From: Rhizosaccharibacter radicis
Lineage (GTDB): Bacteria; Pseudomonadota; Alphaproteobacteria; Acetobacterales; Acetobacteraceae
Assembly: GCA_024508355.1 (NCBI GenBank)
Contig: JAMZEJ010000002.1
Coordinates: forward strand, 62,001-126,000
Direction: 5' to 3'
Length of the DNA stretch: 64,000 bases
Shown here: positions 26,300 through 35,184 of the stretch, piece by piece
How the letters are laid out: each line of letters begins with the position of its first letter
Position numbering within the stretch: the first letter of the stretch is position 1
Notes under the pieces: model-generated
What the model was told of the DNA's origin: nothing
The model's input: the letters and a program-made list of their open reading frames with translations, nothing else
The model's database searches: none
Program-made: the position numbers and the translations under genes

Positions 26300-26704
26300 C
26301 GATAACCATCCCCAGGCCCGGCGGGGCGGCCGGGCGACGGGACGCATCGGTGACGCGCCGCCCGGGGGCGGTCAAGCGGGTCCGGGCGATTTGTCATGAC
26401 GCCGCGGGTGTTTTGCCCGCGTCACAGGCACCGGCAGCACCGGACACCGCCTGGACGCCCTGTTCACGTGCAATCTCAGGTCCGACATCCGCCGCGTGCG
26501 GTGATGTCCCCCATGGACGCGCGGCCCCCCGGCGACGGACCGGCGCCGCATTCGCCGCAAGTCACCGGGCGGTTCGTTCCTGGGTTCCGGCGGCATCCCG
26601 CTCGCCACCCAGGCGGAGGTTCTCGATCCACCCCCGGGGCACGGGCGGCGGAAGCCTGCCGCCGACGCGCCGACGGCGTTTCGATGGAAGGCGGAAGGGC
26701 GCCT
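26300..26704. other. Intergenic region, no gene seen
   Basis: A 405-bp region upstream of the M3 peptidase and downstream of the next SDR. A small hairpin CGCGGG-TGTTTTG-CCCGCG lies at 26403-26421, and a weaker GGCGGC/GCCGCC pair lies close to the SDR stop. No coding frame with supporting features. Confidence 0.45.
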
Positions 26705-27478
26705 TCAGGGCATGAGCTGGCCGCCATTCACCTCCAGCACCTGACCGGTGACGTAGCCGGACAGGATGGAGGAGGCCAGGAACAGGAAGGCGCCCACGCA
26801 TTCGTCGGGCGTGCCCAGCCGCTCCATCGGCACGCTGCGGCGCTGGGCTTCCAGCATCTCGGGAGAGGTGTAGCGGTCGTGGAACGGGGTCTCGATGATC
26901 CCGGGCGCCACCGCGTTGACCCGGATGTTGTCGGGCGCGAACTCCTTGGCGTGGCCACGGGTCAGGGTCGACACGAAGCCCTTGGCCGCCGCGTAGAGGA
27001 TCGCGCCGCCGCCACCGCCGTTGCGCGCCGCGATCGAGGTGGTGTTGATCACGAAGCCGCCGTCGCGCTTGAGCAGCGGGTGGGCGCTCCGTGTTGCCGC
27101 CAGCACGGAGCGAGCATTCAGGTTCATGACCTTCTCGAACTGCTCGTCGGTGAGCTGGTCGGTGGGCAGGCGTCCCAGCATGCCGCCGGCGTTGTTGATC
27201 AGCCCGTTCAGGCCGCCGAGCCGTTCGGCCGCCTCCGCCACCACCCGCTCCGACGCGCCCTGTTCCGATAGATCGCCCTGCACCAGATGCACGTCGCCGC
27301 CGGCCGCGTCGGCCACCGCGCGGGCCTCCGCCGCGCTGCTGTTGTAGTGCAGCGCCACCCGCGCACCCTGGCGGACGAACGGCCCGACCAGTGCCGCGCC
27401 GATGCCGGTGGACGCGCCGGTGATCAGCACCGCCCGCCCCGCCAGGTCGGGGATCCGCAACCCTTCGAACACGCTCAT
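26705..27478 (-). CDS. Short-chain dehydrogenase/reductase
   Basis: A 257-residue classical SDR. AVLITGASTGIGAALV (cofactor loop), LINNAGGM, NTTSIAAR (catalytic Ser region), YAAAKGF (catalytic Tyr and Lys) and RVNAVAPGIIETPF are all present, with a C-terminal YVTGQVLEVNGG. The substrate cannot be told; relatives reduce 3-oxoacyl groups or sugars. The ATG at 27478 has CAGGGAG about eight bases upstream; an ATG two codons earlier is too close to it. Probably transcribed alone. Confidence 0.88.
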   Translation of the reverse strand: MSVFEGLRIPDLAGRAVLITGASTGIGAALVGPFVRQGARVALHYNSSAAEARAVADAAGGDVHLVQGDLSEQGASERVVAEAAERLGGLNGLINNAGGMLGRLPTDQLTDEQFEKVMNLNARSVLAATRSAHPLLKRDGGFVINTTSIAARNGGGGGAILYAAAKGFVSTLTRGHAKEFAPDNIRVNAVAPGIIETPFHDRYTSPEMLEAQRRSVPMERLGTPDECVGAFLFLASSILSGYVTGQVLEVNGGQLMP

Positions 27479-27779
27479 CCGCATCGCTCCCTGTTCCGCC
27501 ATTCCGGCCGCAACCCGGCGACCATCGCCGAAACGAGAAGCAGCAGGGCGTCCGGAAGAAAGAGCGATCCGACACCCGCCGGGTTCCGCCAGCGGCCACG
27601 CTGCCGGCGGGGGATGCCGAAACCGGCCGTCCCGATCAAGCCTGTGGGGGAGCGGGCGGCGCCGCGCCGTCCACCTCTTCCCGAACCGGTTGCCCCTCCG
27701 TCTCCAAGCGAGACCGACCGCACCCGCTGCCTTGGGTTCGGCGCCGATCCGGCCAGCCGTCGCCGACGGAGCCGATGGG
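27479..27779. other. Intergenic region, no gene seen
   Basis: About 300 bp between the Mfd-family gene and the SDR, both on the minus strand. Frames that continue through it belong to readthrough of neighbouring genes in other frames. No promoter or strong hairpin was recognised. Confidence 0.4.
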
Positions 27780-30700
27780 TCAGGCGGCCCTCGCCGCCTC
27801 GCCGACCGGTGCGGGCTCGGCCCGGCGTCGCGACCGGGGCGGACGTGCCCGCTCCTCCGTCGGCAGCCGGTCCAGCAGCAGTTCGGCGTGATGCAGCATG
27901 GCATCGCCCCCCGATGCGGGACGCCGCAGCAGCACCCGGTCGCCGGCACGTTCCAGTTCCGGATGCAGACCGCCCGGCGGCGCGTCGTGGAAGCTCGCCG
28001 CCACGGCGTCGGGACCGGCCTCGATGCGGGACACGCCACGCCGACGCGCCCTGATCCGCAACCGGCACAGGGCCAGCAGGCGGGACAAGGGTTCTGGCAC
28101 CGACCCGAACCGGTCCTCCAGCTCCGCCGCGAAGCCGTCGAGCCTGGCGGTGCCGCCCCGGCGCGACAGCCTCGCCAGCCGGGACAACAATTCGACCCGC
28201 AGGTTCTCGTCCGGCACATACTCAACCGGAATGAACGCATCGCCGGGCACCGACAGCGATATGGGACGCATCGGCCTGAGGTCCCGCCCGCGCGCCGCGG
28301 CGAGCGAGTGGCGCAGCAGGTGCTGATACAGCTCCAGCCCGATCAGCCTCACGTGCCCGGCCTGGGTGTCGCCCAGCAGGTCGCCGGCGCCGCGCAGATC
28401 GAGATCGCGGGCGCTCACGGCGAAGCCGGCTCCCACGCGGTCGAGGTCGGCCAGGCATTGCAGGCGCTTCAGGGCCGCGGGGCCCGGTGGGTCGCCCGGG
28501 TCGGTCATCAGGAACGCCGCGCCGCGTGCCCGCCCGCGGCCGACACGGCCGCGGAGCTGGTGCAGCTGCGACAACCCGAAGCGCTCGGCGTGCCAGATCA
28601 CCATGGTGTCGGCGTTTCGCACGTCGAGCCCGGTCTCGACGATGTTGGTGCTGAGCAGGATGTCCGCCTGTCCGTCGGCGAACCGCAGCATGGCGTCGTC
28701 CACCGCATCGGGCGCCATGGCGCCATGGGCCTCGGCCTGCGTCAGGTCCGGCACCAGCGCCCGCAGCCTGTCGCGCATCGGCGCGATGTCCTCGATACGC
28801 GGACATACCACGAACGAGCGGCCGCCACGGCGATGCTCGCGCATCAGGGCCTCGCGCAGCACCAGCTCGTCGAACGGCATCAGCTCGGTGCGCACGGGCT
28901 GCCGCCGCGCGGGCGGGGTGGCCAGCACGCTGAGCTCCTGCAGCCCGACCAGCGCGGTCTGCAAGGTGCGCGGGATCGGCGTCGCGGTCATGGTCAGCAG
29001 GTGCACGCACTCGGTGCCGGCGTCGCAGGCCACCAGACGACGCAGCATCGTCTTCTGCCGGGTGCCGAAACGTTGCTCCTCGTCCACCACCACGAAGCCC
29101 AGCCGGTCGAACCGGACGTCCGGCGCGGCGAGCGCCTGGGTGCCGATCACCACCCGGACCTCTCCGCTGGCCAGCCCGCGCTTGATGCGCCGGGCCTCGG
29201 CCGGCGGGGTGAGCCGGGACAAGCCCTCCACCGCGATCCCGAACGGCTGGAAGCGTTCGCGGAAGGTTTGCAGATGCTGCCGCGCCAGCACGGTGGTGGG
29301 AGCCAGCACCGCCACCTGGTATCCGGCAAGCGCCGCCACACCCGCCGCACGGACTGCGATCTCGGTCTTGCCGAAGCCGACATCGCCACACAACAAACGG
29401 TCCATCGGGCGACCGGAAGCGAGATCCGCCAGGACGTCGGCGAGCGCGCGATCCTGATCCGGCGTCAGCGGATGCGGGAAGCCGCGATCGAAACGGCCCT
29501 GACGCCGCCCGGCCCGCAGCAGCGGGGCGGAACGGCCCTCCCGTTCGGCGACCAGGGCCGCGAGTTCGCGCCCGGCCGTCACGATCTGCTCCGCGATCTC
29601 GGTCCGGCGCGTCTTCCAGGCGTCGGTATTCAGATGGTCGAGGGCGACGCCGCTGCCTTCGCCGCCATAGCGCCAGAGCTCGTCGATCTCGTCGAACGGC
29701 ACCAGGAGAGCGCCGTCGCGCGCGAAGCCGACGCGCAGGCAATCGACCACGCCAGCGCCGCCGTCCACCGTTTGCAGGCCCTGCAGCAATCCCACGCCGT
29801 GTTCCCAATGCACCACGGCATCGCCGCAGCGCAGGCCGGCATCGACCATGCCTTCCAGCGGGTCGGCCGCCGCCGCCACAACCCCGCCCTCCCCGTCATG
29901 GCCAAACGCGGTCGGCGTCATGACGCAGAAACGGTCAGCCGCCCATCCGGCCGGCCAGGATGCGGGAGCCGCCGGGACGGGCAGCAAGCCGATGGCAGGC
30001 GGCTCGCGCCGGAACGAGATCCAGCCATCCACGGGACGGACATCCTGCCGCCCATTGCGCCGGAAGCGTCGCTCGGCCGCCCGCATCAGGGAGGGCGTGA
30101 GCATCAGCAACACCGATCCGTCGCGCGCACGGCTTTCGGCGAAGTCGAAGGCCGCCTCCTCGTCGCGAGGGAAGCTGGCGGTAGCGCCATCGTCGTTGGC
30201 CGGCGCGGCCCCCGACGCGGACGCGAGCGGCCAGAGGCGCGATCCGGTCGCCAGCGTCCAGGCCGCATCGTCCAGATAAAGCACCGACGGGGGTGCCGGG
30301 GCCGGGATGTCGGAGACTCCGCGTGACGCCGACAGCCGCGCGGCGAAGCCGTCATGCAGCTCTTCCCCGATCTCGGTCCGGCGCGCCGGCACCGCGCGGT
30401 CATGACTGATCGCCGCGCCGGGCAGAAGGTCGAACGCGGTCCGCAAACGCTCGCCGTTCTGCCCCAGGAGCAGTTCGATCCCGGGTGGCCGGATGGGGTC
30501 CCGATCGTCCGGCAGCACCAACTCGGACGCGGCGCGAATGGACAATGCGGACGCTTCCTCGCCACTACGTTGCGAGTGGGGATCGAAGCAGCGGATCGAG
30601 ATGATGCGCCCCTCGTGATGCTCCACCCGCCAGGCGGTGCAGCGATCCCGCTCATGGTCGGGCGGAAACACGTCGAGGATGTCGCCGCGCAGCGCGAAGT

Positions 30701-31247
30701 CGCCGGGCGCTTCCGCCAGATCGCGCCGCTTGAAACCGCGGCGCACCAGCGTCGGCACGATCCCGTCGATGTCGATATCGCCTCCCACCGTCCAGTCGAG
30801 CGACGACACGAGCTCGGCCGGGAGACGCTGGCTGGCCGCATCCACCGACAGGATCAGAAGGGCGAAGGCGTCGCGCGGTCGTTCGAGGCGTGACGCCACC
30901 GCCATCCGTGCGCCCATGCAGGTCGCCGAGGGCCCCGTGCGGTCATAGAACAGGCAATCCCAGCCGGGCAGCAGCTCCACGGCTCGTTCGGGTGCCAACG
31001 CCTGCGCCAGCAAAGCAACACGACGGGCACGCTCCTCGGACCGCGCGACATGGATCGCGTCCTGTTCCCCGCGCCGCTCGACCAATGCGATGGCCAAGGC
31101 CAGATCATCCAGATCGACATCCGGCGGATCTGCGGTCCGAGGCGCCCCTGCGTCCGGCCGGACGACACCTCCCGACTTTCTGCCCGATCGCTGAGAGCCC
31201 CGCCGTGCAGGGTCCGAGGGGGTGTCGTTGCTGAGCCGGCGAGCCAT
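27780..31247 (-). CDS. mfd: Mfd-family transcription-repair coupling factor
   Basis: A 1155-residue protein with the Mfd layout: UvrB-like N-terminal region (LPGWDCLFYDRTG near residue 95), RNA-polymerase-interacting domain (VHWEHGVGLLQGL to PFDEIDELWRYGGEG), and a RecG-like translocase with GDVGFGKTEIAVRAA, PTTVLARQH, VVVDEEQRFG, TMTATPIPRTLQ, STNIVETGLDV and QLRGRVGRGRARG. A TRCF C-terminal domain closes it. Mfd pushes stalled RNA polymerase off DNA lesions and recruits UvrA. The N-terminal third is divergent and the protein begins with about 45 extra Arg/Asp-rich residues, so it could be a second, specialised copy. Confidence 0.82.
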   Translation of the reverse strand: MARRLSNDTPSDPARRGSQRSGRKSGGVVRPDAGAPRTADPPDVDLDDLALAIALVERRGEQDAIHVARSEERARRVALLAQALAPERAVELLPGWDCLFYDRTGPSATCMGARMAVASRLERPRDAFALLILSVDAASQRLPAELVSSLDWTVGGDIDIDGIVPTLVRRGFKRRDLAEAPGDFALRGDILDVFPPDHERDRCTAWRVEHHEGRIISIRCFDPHSQRSGEEASALSIRAASELVLPDDRDPIRPPGIELLLGQNGERLRTAFDLLPGAAISHDRAVPARRTEIGEELHDGFAARLSASRGVSDIPAPAPPSVLYLDDAAWTLATGSRLWPLASASGAAPANDDGATASFPRDEEAAFDFAESRARDGSVLLMLTPSLMRAAERRFRRNGRQDVRPVDGWISFRREPPAIGLLPVPAAPASWPAGWAADRFCVMTPTAFGHDGEGGVVAAAADPLEGMVDAGLRCGDAVVHWEHGVGLLQGLQTVDGGAGVVDCLRVGFARDGALLVPFDEIDELWRYGGEGSGVALDHLNTDAWKTRRTEIAEQIVTAGRELAALVAEREGRSAPLLRAGRRQGRFDRGFPHPLTPDQDRALADVLADLASGRPMDRLLCGDVGFGKTEIAVRAAGVAALAGYQVAVLAPTTVLARQHLQTFRERFQPFGIAVEGLSRLTPPAEARRIKRGLASGEVRVVIGTQALAAPDVRFDRLGFVVVDEEQRFGTRQKTMLRRLVACDAGTECVHLLTMTATPIPRTLQTALVGLQELSVLATPPARRQPVRTELMPFDELVLREALMREHRRGGRSFVVCPRIEDIAPMRDRLRALVPDLTQAEAHGAMAPDAVDDAMLRFADGQADILLSTNIVETGLDVRNADTMVIWHAERFGLSQLHQLRGRVGRGRARGAAFLMTDPGDPPGPAALKRLQCLADLDRVGAGFAVSARDLDLRGAGDLLGDTQAGHVRLIGLELYQHLLRHSLAAARGRDLRPMRPISLSVPGDAFIPVEYVPDENLRVELLSRLARLSRRGGTARLDGFAAELEDRFGSVPEPLSRLLALCRLRIRARRRGVSRIEAGPDAVAASFHDAPPGGLHPELERAGDRVLLRRPASGGDAMLHHAELLLDRLPTEERARPPRSRRRAEPAPVGEAARAA

Positions 31248-31492
31248 GACGATGCAACGTGCAAGTGGCCGGGAAAGTCACCCACAACGAGAACGTGAGG
31301 CACCGCCCGCGATGGGTTCTCGCACGCAAGCCAGATCGACTCGCGACGCCGGGAGCTTCCGCAGAAGGTTACGGCGCGACATTCAGACGGCGTCTCCGCC
31401 GCTGGCCATCATTCTCCGCCAGAACCCGGGGGCGGGCGGGCGTGCCGAGACCGGCCGATCACGACAGCCGAACATTCCACCGGCGTGCCGGA

Positions 31493-31525
31493 GGCGCCGA
31501 GCTCGTGAATCGCTCGCTCGGCGCC
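31493..31525 (-). terminator. Terminator-like hairpin after the chemoreceptor
   Basis: GGCGCCGAGC (31493-31502) and GCTCGGCGCC (31516-31525) form a perfect 10-bp stem with a 13-base loop, about 20 bases beyond the chemoreceptor stop codon. The rest of the 300 bp up to the start of the Mfd gene shows no gene. Confidence 0.6.
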
Positions 31526-31546
31526 ATCCCCCGCGGCACCGGGCCT

Positions 31547-33124
31547 TCAGGCCGCCCTTCGTCGAACGGTCTCGAGGAACCGTCCGACCTCGACGCGCAG
31601 CTGCTCCGACTGCACCGAAACCAAATCGCTTGCCTCGCGTACGTCGCCCGCCACCGTCCGCACCGTGCTGGAAGCCTGCGTCACGCCGGCGATGCTGACC
31701 GACACCGCTTCCGTGCCATCCGATGCACGAAGGATGGAGTCGGCGATCTCCCTCGTCGCGGCATCCTGTTGTTCCACCGCGGCGGAGATCGATCCTGTCA
31801 TCCGGCTGATCTCGTCGATGGTGCGGCCGATGGATGTCACCGCCTGGGCCGCCTCGTCCGTTTGACCGCGGATGGAGTCCACGAGGGAGGCGATGCCGCC
31901 CGTGGCCGTCGCTGTTTGTTGCGCCAGCGCCTTGACCTCGCTGGCCACCACCGCGAACCCCCGACCGGCATCCCCGGCCCTGGCCGCCTCGATGGTCGCG
32001 TTGAGGGCAAGCAGGTTGGTCTGCGCCGCGATGGACTGGATCAGCTGCACGATCTCGCCGATGCGCACGGTTTCGGCGCTCAGGCTGGCGGCGATCGCAT
32101 CCGTCCGGCGCGACTGCTCGACGGCCGCCCGCGTCATCGCCTCGGAGCTGGTGACCTGACCCGCGATCTCCCGGATGGACAAGGAGAGCTGCTTGGTCGC
32201 AGCCGCCACTGCCTGCACGTCGCCCGTGGTGTGGCGCGCCGCGGCCGCGACGGCTTCGGCGTCGGTGCTGGTACGGGCCGCCGTGCCCGACATGGTGTGG
32301 GACGCCTCGCGCATGGTGCCGGTGGCGGCATCGAGCTGCCGCAGCACATCCGTCGCCGCCACGTCGAAGGCGATCGCCGCCGCACCCAGCTGCTCGGCCT
32401 GCTCGCCGGACGCCTTGGCCCGCGCGGCTTCTTCCTCCCGGGCACGGTTCAACGCCCGCAGGTTGCTGGCGATGGAGTCCTGCATTGCCGAGAGCGCCCG
32501 CAGCAGCTCCGCCGTTTCATCGCGCCCCCGCACGACGATCACCGAGTCGAGCCGCCCCTCGGCGATCCGCTGCGCCACCCGCAAAGCGCGGCGGATCGGA
32601 GGCACCACGGACAGGTTGAGCGTCACCCCGACCACGACGGTGATCAGCATCGCCACACCGAACACCAGGAGCATGCGGAACTTGCTCTCGCCGGCAAGTG
32701 CGGCCGCATGATCCCGCGCCTTCAGGCCGTCCGTTCCGAAACGCTGCGTGAACGAGGTGAAGGCCTCCTCCACTCTCGCGACCTCTGCAGGGTCAGCGCT
32801 GTTGCTGCCGGTCAGAACGGCGATGCGCGCGCGCAGCGTGATCCCGGCCGCATGGGTGCGCGGGGAGGAGGCATGCGAGATCGCGATGTCCAGCCGGTCC
32901 AGGATCGGCTGCACGGAGGACGGGTCGGGATGTCTGACGTAGCGGAGAAAGTCCGCCTGTGCCTGGGCCGCGAAGTTCATGCCCCGGAACGTGTCGTCGT
33001 ACATGCCGACGGCGGTGTCGCCGAGGGCCGCATTGTCGCGGCGCGCCATCAGCCCGGGCACCACCACCACCGCCAGCAGCAGCAGGCAGGATGCCGCGAT
33101 CTTGGTTCGGATCGTCATGCGCAT
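31547..33124 (-). CDS. Methyl-accepting chemotaxis protein
   Basis: A 525-residue membrane chemoreceptor. TM1 is at about residues 9-27, followed by a roughly 120-residue periplasmic helical sensor, TM2 ([18 protein letters not shown]), a HAMP-type linker ([19 protein letters not shown]), and a cytoplasmic coiled coil with the conserved hairpin tip [20 protein letters not shown] and [16 protein letters not shown]. It would control a CheA kinase not encoded here. Its ATG overlaps the TGA of the upstream cupredoxin gene (TGATG), indicating translational coupling and one transcript. A second ATG lies two codons later. Confidence 0.93.
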   Translation of the reverse strand: MRMTIRTKIAASCLLLLAVVVVPGLMARRDNAALGDTAVGMYDDTFRGMNFAAQAQADFLRYVRHPDPSSVQPILDRLDIAISHASSPRTHAAGITLRARIAVLTGSNSADPAEVARVEEAFTSFTQRFGTDGLKARDHAAALAGESKFRMLLVFGVAMLITVVVGVTLNLSVVPPIRRALRVAQRIAEGRLDSVIVVRGRDETAELLRALSAMQDSIASNLRALNRAREEEAARAKASGEQAEQLGAAAIAFDVAATDVLRQLDAATGTMREASHTMSGTAARTSTDAEAVAAAARHTTGDVQAVAAATKQLSLSIREIAGQVTSSEAMTRAAVEQSRRTDAIAASLSAETVRIGEIVQLIQSIAAQTNLLALNATIEAARAGDAGRGFAVVASEVKALAQQTATATGGIASLVDSIRGQTDEAAQAVTSIGRTIDEISRMTGSISAAVEQQDAATREIADSILRASDGTEAVSVSIAGVTQASSTVRTVAGDVREASDLVSVQSEQLRVEVGRFLETVRRRAA

Positions 33125-33435
33125 CAGTGGACGTTCACGGTCATCTTCATGCCGGGCGTGAGCGCGCATCGCACGGTGAAGCGCCCGGCATTCGCGAACT
33201 GGATGCGCAGCGTCTTGCCCGGCTGCTGCAACCCGAGATCCTGCGGATCGCCGTCCTCATCGATCACGCTCAGATTATGCACGGTGCCATCGTCGTTGTG
33301 CATCACCAGCGCGTCGCCAGCGGAAAGCGCCACCGCCGACTGGCTGAAGGCATGGTTGGCCTGCTCGATGGACACGTCGGCCGCGCGTGCCGCCGGCACG
33401 GAGGCGAGAAGGAACAGCACAGGAAGCACCCGCAT
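33124..33435 (-). CDS. Small periplasmic cupredoxin-like protein
   Basis: A 103-residue protein with signal peptide [18 protein letters not shown], then a cupredoxin fold of about 85 residues. Copper-site positions: H53 (DDGTVHNLS), C90 and M96 in [13 protein letters not shown]. In plastocyanin- and methylamine-utilisation-type relatives the loop is C-x-I-H-P-x-M; here Thr93 replaces the His, so one of the four canonical ligands is missing. Copper binding may be weak, altered or lost. GGAG lies nine bases before the ATG. The gene overlaps the chemoreceptor start, which suggests a joint role in sensing copper or redox state, an inference from position only. Confidence 0.82.
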   Translation of the reverse strand: MRVLPVLFLLASVPAARAADVSIEQANHAFSQSAVALSAGDALVMHNDDGTVHNLSVIDEDGDPQDLGLQQPGKTLRIQFANAGRFTVRCALTPGMKMTVNVH

Positions 33436-33555
33436 GGCGGCGTTTCTCCGGATGAAAGAGGGTGGCGGCCGCGAGGCCTCCCGCCGATCCTGTCCGGGGA
33501 TGTTGAACGAGCGGTTAAGCGCCGCGCGATATTTGAACGCTCCGGTGCAGTGTGG

Positions 33556-35184
33556 TCATTGCTCCACCGCCACGCCTTCCACCAGGGCCATCAGCGTCTC
33601 GAGGCGGTCGGCCTCGCCGGGCGGCTTGTCGAGCCGCAGCCGGTTGATGCGCGGAAAGCGCATCGCCACGCCGGATTTGTGCCGCGCCGAAAGCTGCGCC
33701 GCGTCGAACGCGATTTCCAGCACCAGCCCGTGATCTTCCGCGTGCGACACTTCCCGCACCGGGCCGAAACGATGGACGGTGTTGTTGCGAATCCACCGGT
33801 CCAACTGCTTCAGCTCGGCATCCGTATAGCCGGAATAGGCCTTCCCCACCGGCACCAGCTCGCGGCCGCCGTCCGCGGTATCGCGCCACAGGCCGAAGGT
33901 GTAGTCGGAATAGAACGACGATCTTTTCCCGTGTCCGCGCTGCGCGTACATCATCACCGCGTCGATGTTGAGCGGGTCGCGCTTCCACTTCCACCAGAGC
34001 CCCTTCGGACGCCCCGGCAGATACGGGCTGTCGCGCCGCTTGAGCATCAGCCCTTCGATGGACGCCGCGCGTGCCCCGGCGCGAAGCTCCTGCAGTTCCG
34101 CCAGCGTCGGCACCTCGATCAGTTCCGACAGGCTCATCCGGTCGGGCGCCTCCTCGCGCACGAACGCTTCCAGGCGCGCACGCCGCTCGGCGAAGGGCAG
34201 CGGCCGCAGATCCTCGCCCGCCTCGAACAGGATGTCGTAGAGCCGCACCGCGACGGGATAGTTCTCCATCATCCGCGCGGTGGGCGCCTTTCGGTTCAAG
34301 CGCTGCTGCAGATCGGCGAACGGGGCCACCGCGCCGTCCCGCACCACGAGCAGCTCGCCGTCCAGCACCGCGTCGAAGCGCATGGCCTCCACGATCTCGG
34401 GAAACGCGGCCGAGATGTCGTCGGCCCCGCGCGAGTAAAGCCGTCGCCCCCCTTGCGTCGCCACCAGCTGCACGCGGATGCCGTCCCACTTCCATTCGGC
34501 GGCGAAAAGCGCGTGGTCCAGCGCCGCCACGTCCGCGTCCTCCAGCGGATGCGCCAGCATCGGCGGCCGGAACACGGGCGCGTCGCGCGGGTCCGGCTTC
34601 GGTCCCCGCCCCTCGATCCAGCGGAACAGCTCGCCGTAGGGAGGCTGCAACCCGTGCCACAGCTCCTCGATGTCGTCGGCCGCGATCCGGCCGCCGCCGA
34701 GCTCGGCCAGCGCCACCTTGGCCAGCCGCCCGGACGCGCCGACGCGCAGGGTGCTGGTGATGAGCTTGAGGATCGCGACCCGCACCTCGGGCGTGGACAG
34801 GTCGAGCCATTCCGCCACCAGGGCCGGCAGCTGGGTCTTTGGCGTCGTGGCGAGCCCATCCACCACCTCGGCCAGGCTCGGCACCGGCGCGTTGCGGCGA
34901 CGGTCCGGCTCCGGATCGGGCCACATCAGCGCCGTGGTTTCGGCGAGGTCGCCCACGTAGTCGTAGGACCAGGCGAACAAGGTCGGATCGGTCCGGCTTT
35001 CCGCCAGCGCCCGGATCAGCGCCGGCTTGGCCGCCTCGAAGCTCAGCTCGCCGGTCAGCGCCGCCAGACCGATGCCGCGATCCGGGTCGGGCTCGGTCTC
35101 GAAGAAGCGGCGCAGAAGGGCGATCTTGGCCAGCCGCCCCGGCGTGAGGGTCAGCCGCTCCAGCAACTCGGCGAAGGCGATCAT
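33556..35184 (-). CDS. ATP-dependent DNA ligase (bacterial LigB/LigC-like)
   Basis: A 542-residue ATP-dependent ligase of the bacterial family found beside a ligase-associated exonuclease. A helical N-terminal DNA-binding domain (about 1-190) precedes the adenylation domain with AEWKWDGIRVQ (K232 is the nucleophile), LDGELLVV, EGLMLKRRDSPY and WWKWKRDP, then an OB-fold with HGKRSSFYSDYTFGL. Members join nicks in damage repair, and the family has been linked to cisplatin tolerance. The ATG overlaps the TGA of the exonuclease gene by four bases. The helicase and phosphoesterase that often complete this cluster are not adjacent. Confidence 0.92.
   Translation of the reverse strand: MIAFAELLERLTLTPGRLAKIALLRRFFETEPDPDRGIGLAALTGELSFEAAKPALIRALAESRTDPTLFAWSYDYVGDLAETTALMWPDPEPDRRRNAPVPSLAEVVDGLATTPKTQLPALVAEWLDLSTPEVRVAILKLITSTLRVGASGRLAKVALAELGGGRIAADDIEELWHGLQPPYGELFRWIEGRGPKPDPRDAPVFRPPMLAHPLEDADVAALDHALFAAEWKWDGIRVQLVATQGGRRLYSRGADDISAAFPEIVEAMRFDAVLDGELLVVRDGAVAPFADLQQRLNRKAPTARMMENYPVAVRLYDILFEAGEDLRPLPFAERRARLEAFVREEAPDRMSLSELIEVPTLAELQELRAGARAASIEGLMLKRRDSPYLPGRPKGLWWKWKRDPLNIDAVMMYAQRGHGKRSSFYSDYTFGLWRDTADGGRELVPVGKAYSGYTDAELKQLDRWIRNNTVHRFGPVREVSHAEDHGLVLEIAFDAAQLSARHKSGVAMRFPRINRLRLDKPPGEADRLETLMALVEGVAVEQ

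Noticed and set aside
24251-26305. Long plus-strand frame opposite the M3 peptidase
   Set aside because: A shadow of a real gene; no start signal, and composition is dominated by Arg, Gly, Leu and Val from antisense codons.
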